From: Camillea tinctor
Taxonomy: Eukaryota > Ascomycota > Sordariomycetes > Xylariales > Xylariaceae
DNA length: 64,000 nt
Reading direction: 5' to 3'
Assembly (NCBI GenBank): GCA_022578605.1
Contig: MU394053.1
Location: 1,012,229 to 1,076,228, forward strand
Shown: positions 22,430-35,239 of the stretch, one piece after another
Position numbering within the stretch: the stretch's first letter is position 1
Layout: every line of letters begins with the position of its first letter
Notes under the pieces: generated by a model
Seen by the model: the letters and a program-made list of their open reading frames with translations, nothing else
Told to the model about the DNA's origin: nothing
Databases searched by the model: none
Position numbers and translations under genes: made by a program

Positions 22430-25048
22430 AACCCAATATGCTCCCGTGACTGGATACGCACCCATAGGACTATGCATCGAGCACCACTCTCCTGACACAA
22501 TTGGCCGCCACGAAAGCGATACATTCTCACATGTGGCGCAACCGGGGATTGCGCGATATATAGCTTTATCACCTCTGGCATGAGACTAAACGCCGCCGAA
22601 GGGTGCGTCCGTTAAGATCTCATACCAGGTAGTTGTGGATCATTCTGCAAGTGCAAAGGGGGCCTCACTGCTCATTGTTTTAGCGACCACGGACTAGCTT
22701 CGCGAATGGACGGGTAGATCGGCATCATCCTGGGTGAGTGGCGCATCTGCGCTACTCTAGGCTTGTTCCAGATCCACGTTTGGAGTTGCTGTTATTGTGG
22801 ATTGAAGATTGAAGCGATGTTTCATCCCATTTCACGGGAGATCACGACCACGACCTCAGGACCAACAAGGACCAACGCGGACGATTTCCAACTTTCGAGC
22901 AAGTTAAAGTTATGGCTGCGGAGGACGGTTGCAAGTGATGGATCACAGGGTCGTGCAGGTGGGCGGTAACCTAAACATTCTCACAAAGCCGACAGAACAT
23001 GCCGTGCCTGGGAGGACTATGTTGTCTCGGGGTTGCCCAATGGAGATATCCAACGAAGGAGATAAGGCCGGGAGAGCGGCGGCTAGTACACTACACAGTA
23101 ATGAAGAATCAAAAAATGGAGTTTACTCGTACCGCGCGGTTTCGGTGTGTGTGATCATCTCTAGGTGCATTGTTTTGGTAGACAGGATTCCATACACAGG
23201 ATTCGTTATCAAGACGGGCGTCAAAACGTCGAAGAATTATGCAGCAGGGTGGTATGAGGCTACGAAAATCCATAGAGGATCCAAGGATAAGGCACGCCCA
23301 CGTTTCCATGGAAATTCTGAGGCAATCAAGCTAGAACGTTGCAGCAAAAGCCCCTGTTGAAGACGTGTAGTGAAACATGAGGGCCATTCCCCTTAAGCCT
23401 CTCTCGCCTAAACACCCCTGCACCGGGGCGCAAGCATGAGACTCGGGGATTGAGAAGGCTCACTTTAGTGTAAGGGAAACAGGAGCAAGATACGACGACT
23501 TCGGTGGGTCAAACGGCGACAACCACCATTGCTATCATGCCCTGCCTGCCTGCTTTTCGGGACGGTGCCGAAAGACTCGAAATCTGAGAAAGATGAAGAA
23601 ATTGGATACTTCAGATCCTTTACTACGACCCACCAGGATATCACCTACTCCACTTAGCTTAAGCTCCCGTGCTACCGGTTAAGCTCAGCTAGCTTCTCTC
23701 CCTAACCCAGCTCAGAGGATAATTCTAATAAGAGAGAGCGACGAGTACGCGGGATCCTGTTTTATATTGACTTGATCTCTCTAGGGAACATCGGTCCATC
23801 TCATCGTAGACTTTTTGTCTAAACCTGTCTCCTCATTCTTCGAAGCAGAGCTCAGGTAGTTCTTGCAATTACCATTATCTTTGCCTCAATTCGCCGTACA
23901 TATCATATATCCTTCTTCTTCTCCGTCTTCATCTCCCTCTCTTTTCTTAATCTACGTACCGTCGTTACTTCTTTTTGATATCTTCTTCTTTTGCTTTGAT
24001 CCGGGTTTAGATCAGCTTTTTATTTTTATTTTTGTTCTGGTAACTTTCGCTTCTACACTATAATATAACTTTTTTTTCCCCCTCTGGACCATTATTATAA
24101 CGAAAAGGACCAACGATCTTCTCAGTTTTATTCTCGCCACTTTGATCAGGTTAACTTTCACACAACTTTTCGAACCACATCACACCATAAAATCCATCAC
24201 CCAAAAAATATAATATAAAAAATTAATCTTACTCTTTCTCTCCCCCTCTCCCTCGTTTCCTTCAACGAAGCCAGCCAAGACAATCCCATCAGATTCCATC
24301 CAAATATCGAGCCGGTTCTCGCGCTGCCTGCAGGTTCCATCACCTAATCACATTACGTTACCGAACGAACCATCACCACTGTCTCGATATTTCTTCTTAT
24401 TTCTGTAAGTTTCTCGGATTCTACTTATTTCCTTTTTCCCATGTGATGGATTAGTGAGCTCGTGCATGGCCCCATAGAAGTGCTGTATAGGTAATGTCAG
24501 GCAATGCTTGACTTGCCTGTCCGAGCCCCTCTACTCGGCTTTTACATTTAGGTATACGTAGGTTACATATGTATAACCTACATGTGCCTACATGTGTAGG
24601 TTATACGTATGTATACTTAGGTATACCCCTGCCGTTGCCGACGCCAACTCTGCCGGTTGGCCTTGTGTATATTGGGGGCGTTTTTCCATCCAAAGGGAAT
24701 GCAGGCAATGTACATTATAAGATGGAATAATGAAAGCTAATGCAATGTCGTGTTAATTATAGCTACACCGGCCAACCACGACCATCGACATCAACATCAA
24801 CGAGACCGGGCTCCTGGGTTATTGTTGTTGTTATTGTTATTGTCATTGTCAAGAGAATCTCTAACAAACTCTAAAGACTCTAAACTAGTCTTAAAAAACC
24901 TTACTCCACCCCACTAAACCTGACATAACAAAGTCGGGTTTTAGAATTGTATCCGGCCGGTGGTTTTGTGCCACCGTTTGTGTCTCCGTCGGCATATCGA
25001 TTAGATCGAAATTCCCGCTTGTGGAACTGACCTTACCTGACACGGACA
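22430..25048. other. Intergenic plus probable NAD kinase leader
   Basis: 22430-23860 has no supportable gene; its longest frames lack an ATG or any recognisable pattern. 23860-24400 is pyrimidine-rich and looks like a transcribed leader. A GTAAGT donor at 24405 and a TTAG at 25001-25004 suggest a 5'-UTR intron of about 600 bp containing strong inverted repeats (24498-24613). Confidence 0.5.
24498..24613 (+). repeat. Three consecutive hairpins upstream of NAD kinase
   Basis: Hairpin 1 is CAGGCAA (24498-24504) with TTGCCTG (24513-24519). Hairpin 2 is CCGAG (24521-24525) with CTCGG (24534-24538), followed by CTTTTA. Hairpin 3 pairs GTATAACCTACA (24571-24582) with TGTAGGTTATAC (24595-24606), a perfect 12-bp stem with a 12-nt loop. 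It continues outward, after one wobble pair, to 24564 and 24613. Confidence 0.7.
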
Positions 25049-27054
25049 ATGTCTAATTTAGGCCTGGTGTCTCCTACAGCGATGGGGGTCCACCCTGCAC
25101 TCAGCAAAAACAGGAATAATTCTGTGCCTGTCACTGCTGATGGCGCTTCTTCCGCTCCCACTCTTTCTCAACAGCCCTGTCTGCTGAGCCCCGAGTCTTC
25201 CACTTCACCTCCCACCTCTTCTTCGGACTTAGCGCATTCCTTGTCGGATCCTGTTCTTACTCCTGCTCCCGCTCCCACTTCTGCTGCTACTACTACTTCT
25301 TCTTCTTCTTCTTCTTCTTCCCTTCCTTATTCCACTTCTTTGTCTCACCATGTCAACACTCAAGATTCGCTACCATCATCACTACCGAGCTCATCAGAGT
25401 CAGTCTCTCAAGGCGTGACCAGCCCCGGCGTATCTGCCCAGCAGAGCACCCTTCCCCAGTCGAGTGGTCATCGCAAAAACGCTCTCTCCACCGAATCTAT
25501 CCCTCGCCAGACTATTATGAAAGCTTTGGCTTCTGTTGCCCGAAATAATAAGCCAGAATCCCTCTCTTTAAACGGCATGTTGTCTGCTCACTCCATGGCC
25601 GACAAACGGCCAACTACCTCTGCCACCTCTTCTCAGCAACTTACCGAGGCCCTTTCCGAGCTCGCCCTTCGCAACGGTACCCCCACTACCGCCTTTCCCG
25701 CCCTTCAGTCGCCCTGCTTCTACCACAATCGCTTTGATGATGCTGTCGATATTGATAGAGTCCTCGAGGAGATCAAGAATGACGATTGGATGTCTCACTC
25801 CAGACTAGTTCAGACCGCCACCGGAGTCCGAGAAGTGTCTAAGCAACTACAGCGTCGGCCCATTCGCCGGGCGGTGCGCAATGTCATGATCGTGACCAAG
25901 GCCCGTGATAATGAGCTCGTCTATCTGACTAGAGAACTGACCACCTGGCTACTCCGAACCCCCCGCTACGGCTCAGATATTGGTGTCAACGTCTATGTCG
26001 ATGCTAAATTGCGCAACTCCAAGCGTTTCGGCGCTGCTAGCATAGTAGACGAGGACCCTAGGTTCCAGTCTATGCTTCGGTACTGGACCCCAGACCTATG
26101 CTGGAGCCAACCTGAGAAGTTTGACCTCGTCCTCACCCTTGGTGGTGATGGCACTGTCCTATTCACATCCTGGCTGTTCCAGAGAATTGTCCCGCCAGTT
26201 TTGTCCTTCAGCTTGGGCAGTCTCGGTTTCTTGACAAGCTTTGAATTTGAGAAGTACAAGCAACATCTAAATCGGATAATGGGTGATGAGGGTATGCGTG
26301 TTAATCTGCGCATGCGATTCACCTGTACCGTCTATCGCCATGGGGCATCGGGTCAGGAAATGGAGGAAGGAGAACAGTTTGAGGTGCTCAACGAGCTCGT
26401 CATTGACCGCGGCCCATCGCCCTACGTTTCCAACCTTGAGCTTTACGGTGACAACGAGCTCTTGACGGTGGTCCAGGCCGACGGATGCATATTCTCCACA
26501 CCTACTGGTTCGTACTCATCGTCATTGAATTTGGAGCTAGTTCACATACTAATTACTCAATAGGATCGACGGCTTATTCGCTTTCAGCTGGTGGATCCCT
26601 CGTCCACCCCGATATTCCCGCTATCCTCCTTACCCCCATCTGCCCGCACACACTCTCCTTCCGTCCCATGGTGCTCAGCGACACCATGCTGCTCCGGGTT
26701 TCCATCCCGCGCAACTCACGTGCTACTGCCTATTGCGCCTTTGATGGTAAGGGCAGGGTAGAGCTGAAGCAGGGCGATCATGTGACGATCACGGCCTCGC
26801 AGTATCCGTTCCCTACGGTCATGCGCACAGGCACTGAGTGGTTCGACAGCGTTTCACGCACCTTGCAATGGAACACCAGAGCCGCGACCCAGAAGGGCTT
26901 CGAGAGCAAGATCTCGGGCGCGGCCTCGTCGGACTCCAAGGAGGACGACGAGCCCGAATGGGATATTGACACCGATTCCGCTTGCTACGCAAGCGAAGAC
27001 GGCAGCATCAGCGCTAGCCCGTTACGAAGACAGATGAGCCTTTTAGGCATGTAG
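25049..27054 (+). CDS. UTR1: NAD kinase (ATP-NAD kinase, UTR1/POS5 family)
   Basis: Exons 25049-26507 and 26564-27054 encode 649 residues. The 56-bp intron (donor GTTCGT, acceptor TAG, branch CTAAT) splits the Gly of PTGSTAYSLSAGGSLVHP, a conserved substrate-binding stretch, so the join is secure. NAD kinase phosphorylates NAD(H) to NADP(H), supplying reductant for biosynthesis. Residues 1-165 are a low-complexity Ser/Thr/Pro region with a run of Ser encoded by TCT repeats. The catalytic domain follows, with the GGDGT motif at residues 365-369 (LTLGGDGTVLF) and the NE-containing strand FEVLNELVIDRGPSPYVSNL. A disordered acidic tail follows. The long N-terminus without an obvious mitochondrial presequence fits the cytosolic Utr1/Yef1 type better than mitochondrial Pos5. 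The likely leader intron could regulate expression. Confidence 0.92.
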
Positions 27055-30000
27055 AGCAATCGAGAGATAAAGGACTAGGCTAGATTCGATAGATATTAGA
27101 CAAGAACAATTTTCTGGGAGGATTTTTTTTCATCATAAGAGATATACAGGTTGGGATGATGATGTACACCCGATTTTCCTGTATATATGGCATTACATTT
27201 TTACATATATTAGCTGAGCGACATTCTTTTTTGTCTTCTCGCCATGGAGTTTAGAGGCGCCGATACAGAGATTATACGAAAGAGGGGTTTTTTTCGGTTT
27301 GACTAGTGTAGTCTGCCGAAAATCCCCTGGGAAGAAAGAGAGATAGATGAGGAACTTTTTTTTTATATTAAGTCTGGTGCAGACTATTTTTTTGGATGAT
27401 GAGAAACATATATCTTTTTATACACATGACTATGTGGTTCTTGACATCTACCTACTGTTTAAGTGATATTTGATGGGTTTGATTTTATTTTACTATTTCT
27501 ATGGAAGAAAGGATCTTCTCTTCGTTCTTTTTTTTTTGTTTGTCATTCGGTCATTTGGAAAGAAAGGTATGGACCAACTATCGGTGGTGATGGGAGAGCT
27601 TTGAGGTGAGGGGAACGATGAGTACGATGATAACAGCTGAATGAGGGAATGGATGGGATGGGGGGTTAAAGGGATTGCATGCATATAGGGGGAGAGAGAG
27701 AGATAGAGAGATAGCGGATACATGAATATCTACGATAGGCGAATACATGTGCTTGCGAGCACCGGAGTTTATTATGTCCTATTGGATTTTTCTCGTAGGT
27801 TATAAATGTCTGTCTTTTCTGTCTACACTAACCTAGTTACGTTGTAGGTTATCCTAGGTGGGTTGCGTTGTTAGTGCTGTGGTAGGTAGAAGATGGAATA
27901 AAGAAAGGAGTTATTGGACACGGACAATCTTTTTCTCATTCGTTTTATTTTTTTCGTGTTTCTCTTTTTGTTCCGCATGGGGTTCTTTTCTGAATCTTTT
28001 ATTTTCTCTGCTTTTCCTTCTTTTTTGCTTTTGGGTGGTCTCTATCTATCGGTCTATCTCTCTAGGCTACCTACCTCTATAATCTATTCTGGGTACACCA
28101 TCCGAGGAAGGTAATGTTACTTGTTACTATGTCTGGTGAGTTTGTGGTCGGTATCGGTTTAGGACATGTGCTTTTGTTTTGTTCTCCCTGTGACACGCCA
28201 TCTTATATCTTACCCTGCCTACTTCCTTACTTACCCACGGAGCTAGACTAGATCATATTGTTGTTCTTGTTGTCAGAAGCGGATACTTACATTCATTCCC
28301 ATCCGTCCATAGATATATTGTGGATTAGACCACGTAGGTAGGTAGGATGATGTATCAGTCAGGGGGAGGGGGAGGGCCCCCGCAGACGCGATTGATTGAT
28401 CTTACGTGGTAAAGAGGGCGAGAAGTAATTTAGATAACGAGTCTCTTATCCTAAATTGGGATTACCTATCTTTTTGCTGCTAAATGGGATGTTGTTGTTC
28501 TTGTTTTTTTGTGTTGTACCTGCGTAGGTACTGTTACTTACTTTACACTACATACGGCACGGACCCGAACCCGGGAAACACGACAACGTTCTTTTCTTGT
28601 TCGAGGGGTTCGCGACTTGATCTACACATTCTTTGCCCTCCTTTTCCTTCTCCCGCTTCGCCCCGTATCTTTACTTTTTTTGTTTATCCATGGTTTTTTT
28701 TTGTGTGTGCCTTTTGTGCGTGCTTGGAGGGATCACGTTTTGTGCTAGAACACATAGCAGTGTAAGGGGTTTGGAGATAGGGGGGAAGATTTCTCGTTGA
28801 AGAAGACTTGCTTTTAACAGGTTATGCAGGTACTATACATTAATATAGTTTTATGTATGACTTGTTTTACGTATCATTTTCGTTACCCGCCGTTATACTG
28901 TATCAATGTATCTAGTGTATAGGTTAAAACGTCTCCTTACTTGATGTGGTATTTTGACGTATGTATATACGTACCTGCTCATTAAAGTAAGGGAACATAC
29001 ATGTATGTAACCTGGTTGTCCTAGGCCCATCGACACGTCCGCACATGGACTCGCCCCCTTATTTTTTTCCCTCCCTCCCGGATAGTGCTGCTTGCTCGAC
29101 ACGATAGATCCCTAGGCAGAGAGGTAGTTAATGAAGTCTAGTGAGCAAAAATCGAATGTGGTTTATGTGGGGTGTTTTAAACGCTTTAGCTTAGTTAGGA
29201 TTTGGAATTGTTTCCACCGATGTCTAGAAGCCATCCCTTCCAATGACGGGGCTGAAAACTTTATGGTGGGTTCGACAGCCGTGAGACTAGGTACCTATTA
29301 CTGTTATTATATGATCGATTTTGTAGCTTCTGTTTCTACCGATCGACTAGAGGAGGGTAGCTTTCTATGTTCACACGTCATATTGTGTTGTTTACTTCAT
29401 TTTAGGTAGATAAGGTATAGCTACACTACCTGATACATGCTGATCCAGTGGGTATGGCTGATAGTAATCATGACGTACCCGTTAGCAGCATATGTGTAGG
29501 TAGGTATATTATATGTAAGGTAAATGTTTCAATGGGTCTATCAACTTGTTTCTGACTCTACTTTATGTTTATTATTAGTTTAGCTGAGTCATGGCCGTGA
29601 ATGGGCAGATCTAATTAGCCCCTGACCGGTTCTGTGCTTCGATGATTAAACTACATGTCTGAGCTTCTAATGTGTGTTACACCAACTCCCGCAAAGAAAA
29701 CCTATTTATTTTTAAAGTGGTTTATCTATCTGTTTAATGTTACATATGTAACTTTACATCTTCGCAATGCCGAAGCATTTCATCTAATTAACAACTTTTT
29801 CGTTACCTCTATGTTGGCAGGGAATCGGAATTATACATTCCTTATTCGCAATTGGTATCACATGGCAACGAGACCTGTGTAAGTTAAACTGTTTTTTTTC
29901 TTATTCGGAACGAGAAGAGGACGAGAGCAATATGGTTTGTTTTGGTTGTAACATATGAAGTGCCTAAGGTCAGGGGGGATATTGACGCGGGGAAGCTCAC

Positions 30001-31095
30001 ACTCTGGCTATCGACGTACCCAGTTCCCAGTTCCCAGTTTCCACTTGGTTGTATGTGGACCAAAGCACAGAGCTCTAGGTAGTCTTGAATAACACGCGTG
30101 CTCTCTCTCTCTCTTTCTCGTTTTACCCCTCTTACGTACATATATACATGCCATGCCATGTCATGTCATGGATACCAAACAGAAGAGAAGATGCATGAAC
30201 CTGCATGTTCCGAAATATCTGTATGCGTATGTTTAAACTGGGATAAGCTTTCATGATTGTTTACATTATTTGTACACTAGTTAGTTAGTCAACTCATTTC
30301 AATTAAAAAAACCTGAAGGCTGCACTATTTTGACTATCGGTGAGCACGGGGCAGTTGATTATTTAGATATTTATTAATTACACTACCTATCTAATTAGAC
30401 AGAATCGATTCAAGGAGAGGGGGAAAGGAAGAGGAAGAGGAAGAGGAAGATGAAGAAGAGCCGAGAGCACTGCATACTTCAACAAGATCGATCTAGAACG
30501 AGGAGATACATAGGAAATAAGGATACTACCGATTGCAAGTGTGGGAGAGATTAAGCAAAATTCTCCGATTGTTGACTGCAGATGCGAAAGAATCCCGGGC
30601 GGTGCACTGGACGATGGAGAAAGCGAGAAAGCAAGTAAGTAAATAAGTTACCGGTTTGGGAAGACGGGGAGACGCGCCTAGAGCGGTGATTGGGCGGTTG
30701 GGAAAAGAGGGTCCGCGCTTGGGAGGTTGGCTTTTTAGAGTTTTGCTACGCGGTTTTTTTTGATTACCTACATAACACGACCTCTTAAACCAGCACAAGC
30801 CCCAGAATTCCCCACTATAACTCATATTACTACAACCCCCCAGCCCTCTTCTTCCTCCTCCTCCTCACTAGGTTATTGCTATTACCACCTACCATTACCA
30901 CCACCACAACTATTACTACCATTCACCACCTCACTTTTTCTCTCCCTCTCTCTCTCCTACTCTCCTTGTTTCCCCATTCTCGGCGTCATAACGAGGATTG
31001 CACATAAGGACTTTGTCTCTCGTTCCGTTTTCCCTGTCCTGAGTGTATAATGCATCTGTAGCTTATTTGCTTTTTTTTGTTCTCCAATCTAAATC
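27055..31095. other. Intergenic, no gene supported
   Basis: Four kilobases without a credible gene. It includes T-tracts (27120, 27357, 27525), a GA-rich microsatellite (27690-27710), GTAGGTTAT copies (27797, 27846), a GAGGAA repeat (about 30427-30459) and, from about 30830, a CT/CA-rich leader for the homeodomain gene with CAC and TCC triplets. Confidence 0.6.
30427..30459 (+). repeat. GAGGAA purine microsatellite
   Basis: Tandem GAGGAA units decaying to GATGAAGAAGAG. Confidence 0.8.
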
Positions 31096-33511
31096 ATGTC
31101 ACATCCCACCGCGTCGACTCCTCCCACCATGGCACCACTGCCACCAGGTCACGATAGTCACGAGTTTTCTTTCAGTAGCTCCCAGAGCAGTAATCCCGAC
31201 AGCTCTAGTATGTCCTTCGAATCGTCGTTTCGATTGGAGCCCGGATATCCCAACCAGAGCAGCGAGTGCGAAAAGCATCCCAAGGGGAAGCGGAAGCGGA
31301 CCACGTACGTGCCAAGGATCAAAGAGCAGATGGAATGACCACCATGTGGACAATGTTTTTTTTTCTTTTTTGGAAGATGTTAGCTGACAATAATTGTCTT
31401 CTCTTTTATGCAGCTCGCAAGATAAAGCTATCCTCGAAGCTGCGTACAACGCGAATCCCAAACCCGACAAAGCAGCGCGTCTTGATATTGTTAAGCGCGT
31501 CTCACTCAATGAGAAAGAAGTGCAGGTCAGTGCTCCCCAACTAACTCTAATGCACTATTACTACCCCACGCTCCGGTAGGGGCTGTAGGGGATAAAGCAA
31601 TTGGAGCTTATCTATTGGTCAATTGGTTTGAATTGAGTTTGGATTAGAATAAACAGCCACTGACATGTTTATTTTGTTTTTTTTTCTTTTCCCCATTCTA
31701 GATCTGGTTTCAAAATCGTCGCCAAAACGATCGTCGAAAATCCCGTCCCCTCTCGCCACAAGAGATTGCCGCCTTGCGCTATGGCGGTGGCATCCACGTC
31801 TTGTCGTCGGATCCCTCTCCCACATCCATTGACCCTGTACCCGCCTCAATTGCCGGTCTAGGTTCTCTCGATCGAGTAAACGAGGTATCCTTTGACGGTA
31901 GACCAACCGAGACCCAACCTTCCAGTCCTCAACACTCTGCGTCGCAACACTCTTCCCAATGCTCTTCTCCCCGCCCTATGCCCGCTAGCCAGGAGGAAAT
32001 CGTCAGACCCGAGGTGAAGAGATTCCTAGCCGCCACACCACAAAAGGACGACACCGATCGGGGTGATTATGGACTGTCCCGGTCCCTGATTTCATCTGCA
32101 TCCGTTGGCTACATGCATGGCCGATGGAGTCTCGACAGCTCCTTTTCTACCCCTGCAACCATGGGAAGACCGAGCGACGAATCATTCAGGTAAAAGAGAT
32201 AAAGCCTCCCCCTGCTATATTCCTTATATAAGCCTTCGCTCAGGTAATCGCTGACACCTTATTAGACGTGACTCGTTCCAGTCCTCTACCCATTCTACTG
32301 CCAACAGCTCGCCTGGATCCGTTCTGCCGCCGCCTTCGTCATCATCTTCACGTGTCCGTCTGTCCCTGTCACTAGATGGCAAGGCTGAATTGGTTTCGTC
32401 CCAGCTCTCCCCTCCACGCCGTACGCCCCAGCCTCCTGTCGATGTGGAGACACTTCCGCCCGTCCGTACCCATCGGACTCTACAGCGAAGCCGGAGTGCC
32501 CTGCCCGGCATTACTCTTCCTCCTATATCGACTCTTACTGCACACCTGCCTCCCCAGCTAACTCGTGGTCGATCTCGGGATGTCCATGCCTGGGAGTCCT
32601 GCTGTGAAGCCGATACACGAGACGAGCTGACCAAACTGGCTGAAAATGAGTCGTCGGGCTCTGCCGTCGCAGCCATCAGCCTCTTGCGTTCAAGCAGTAG
32701 CTCGGCGAGTCTGAGCAACCTAGTTCATAACCACAGCACATCCAACGTGCTGCAAGCAAACCCAATCAAACGTAATTCGCCACTCCACAAGTCCTCTTCC
32801 TCCCTAACTAAGGGGGTGACAAAGAAGACTAAGCTCAACCGCGCAAGTAGTAGTATAGCACGAATGCAAAGCCTCTCGACTATATCCCTTGAGAAGCTCG
32901 TCGCAGATGAGACGGTATCAAGATCTACGTCTCCCGAAGCACCACAGTTCGACATAGACAAAAGGTTTCTTGGCAACAAAGCCAGCCTCTCAGTTATCCT
33001 GAGTCCATCGGGTGATTCCGATAAGGAGAACTGGAGCCCGAAAGAGAACGGTAACTCACATAATTATTCCAATGATCGCCACCGGCCTCCACCTGCGACA
33101 ATTGCCAAGGTCCAAGACCTGCCAAGTTCTGGTCCACTACGTCTTGGTAGCAAGAGTCCAGGTCGGAATCGGAATGGCAACCCCCGCCGTGTCGGGCGTG
33201 TGCTTGGTGAACATGATGGTCTGAGCTCGAGCCGACGCTCGCTGTTTGGCAGCAGCAGAGCAAATACTGCGCCTGTATCAGGATTCTCGTCTCGTCTACG
33301 AGGAGGCAAGTCGGGAGCCGGTGCGTCACCGCTTCGAATCTTCGAAGATGGCGATGAAGAGGAGACGGAAAACACAAGAAGATCACGAGGTGGCGACAGA
33401 CGCGATAATGAGGTCGAGCGATTCATGCGCGGTGAGATATCGCCCAGCAAGAAACCCGATATGGATTGTGTCGCGGGGTTATTGTCGCTCAGCCAAGGAA
33501 ACTGGCGCTGA
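31096..33511 (+). CDS. Homeodomain transcription factor, YOX1-like
   Basis: Four exons (31096-31304, 31414-31525, 31702-32189, 32266-33511) encode 684 residues; introns are 109, 176 and 76 bp. The homeodomain covers about residues 64-123: KGKRKRTTSQDKAILEAAYN, then NPKPDKAARLDIVKRVSLNE and the recognition helix WFQNRRQNDRRK (109-120), with Gln at homeodomain position 50, which usually favours TAATTG/TAATGG. It is interrupted by two introns at positions that keep the frame exactly. The rest is Ser/Pro-rich and probably disordered. Two KEN motifs lie at 523-525 and 529-531, and a conserved-looking C-terminus, CVAGLLSLSQGNWR, ends the protein. Position of the homeodomain near the N-terminus and the KEN motifs suggest a cell-cycle repressor like Yox1/Yhp1; this is inference. 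It could instead be another fungal homeobox regulator. Confidence 0.85.
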
Positions 33512-35239
33512 GACATCGACGCCAACTACCTACCCTTCTCCATTGATGACGAAATGTGGTACGGACCTAGACATACCTAGGGATGTCTTTCCTAGATAGA
33601 TGAAAGAAAAGAGAGAGAGAAAAAGTAAATCAAGTTCGCTAGAGACAAACTACAACATAGTCGGGCCTATCTAACGAAGCATGTGTATATATGTGGGATC
33701 CAAATCCACATATATGTGTATGTTAAGGGCAGTTGACCCCGTACCTTATGCCATTGGGCATCAAAACTCTGTTTTCCTTTGTGTATGGTGGTTTGGGAGG
33801 AAGTAACGAATCGTTTTCACTCGGGTACCGATGCAGGTGTCTCAAGAGAAGGCAAACCCTGATTGGAAGAAGCATCCAAAGCACTCGCGGTGCTGGAGGA
33901 ACTTACACTTGACATGATTGGACTGGCTGGCTATTTTGCTTTCGAAAAAGGCAAGAATACCGGATTAAGGGACGAAAGAGCTGTTTTCTAGGGGAGTTTG
34001 GTTGGTTGATTGATTGGCTGGCTGGCAGGTTTGGGAGAGAAGGTTGATTGGTTGGTTGTCTGGGTGTGTGAGGAATTTGGTGTATACGTCCTATATGTAT
34101 ATCTTTTCTGTGCTCACCTCTCTCTGGTATCCCTCTGGTCATTTAACTAGAACTGGTCAATCGGTGTTTGAGGGATAAGGAAAAAGGGGTGTGACTAAAA
34201 CCGAAAAAAAGAGTTTTTTTAAGAAAACAGAAACATAAAAAAAATGACAACAATGAATAAGTAAAGAAGCACTAAAAATATGTCGGGTTCTCTTGTTTTT
34301 GTTTTATATTATGAGATGAGTTGAGATGAAATGAGATGAGAATGCAATTTAGGTAAGAAACCTCCCTAAAAATGAAGAGAATTGGAAGGAAGAAGGGGAG
34401 AGGAAGGAAATAAGTCTATATAAGAGGAGATTATAGATGACTTCGTAAGTTGAAAGCGTGATTTGAATAGGTGAGCATTGTAAGTGAGAAAATGATAAGA
34501 AAGAAAAGGGGTGATGAGGTTTATAAAGAGATCTTGTGCCATAGAGGTTGAGCAAGAAACCCACCTAGCCCAGGTTATATGATAAAGGGGCAAAAGGCGA
34601 TTTCCTAATCCCTGACCCCGAAAGCGAAGAAAAAAAAAAGGGGGGGGAGGGGGAGAAATATCGATTCCACGCAGATGGTGTGTCTGTGTGTAGATGATTA
34701 GGTACACATGTAAAAAGTGGAAGAAGAATGACTAAGATCCGGGGGAGAGATTTGATAGTCAACAATACACAATGGCAGAAATGAGGAAAGAAGCTATCAC
34801 AAGTGCTATTATCCTTCCATGTCAGCAGATTGTAAACACACGCGGCACACTCATGAATTTTGGATATATAATAATATATATGAGTAAAGGGGGGCACATC
34901 ACCCCCTTACCCATCCAATGCAAAGAACCAGCCTACCATCAAATCCATCGACCAAGCGCTTGAAAAAAACACCAAATACATTTCTTTTTCTCCTAACCTT
35001 GTTTTTCTTTCTTTCTCTCTTTCTTTCTCTTATTATTCCATATACCTTCTTTTTTATTTATTCTTGTTATTCATCGATGCAGAGATTAGGTAGGCAGGGT
35101 TGAAAAGCTAGTATAGGTATATATAAAAACTTCCAAAGTAGGTAAAACTCTAGTGACCATGATCCTTCTCTTATCCGTTATGAATATTCATCAACCCCTG
35201 CTTCAGCCTCGTGCTCATCCTCATCCTACTTCTGCTTTT
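33512..35239. other. Convergent 3' region between homeodomain gene and SEC10
   Basis: No gene is supported in these 1.7 kb. A 10-bp inverted repeat at 33687-33715 lies 175 bp after the homeodomain stop codon. GGTTGATTGGT-like repeats occur at about 33990-34060, and a T/C-rich block at 34980-35055. Confidence 0.6.
33687..33715 (+). repeat. Hairpin downstream of homeodomain gene
   Basis: ATATATGTGG (33687-33696) and CCACATATAT (33706-33715) form a perfect 10-bp stem with a 9-nt loop. It may lie in the 3' UTR. Confidence 0.6.

Noticed and set aside
22929..23360. 143-codon frame after RRP46
   Set aside because: It opens with TTG, has no recognisable motif, and its composition looks non-coding.
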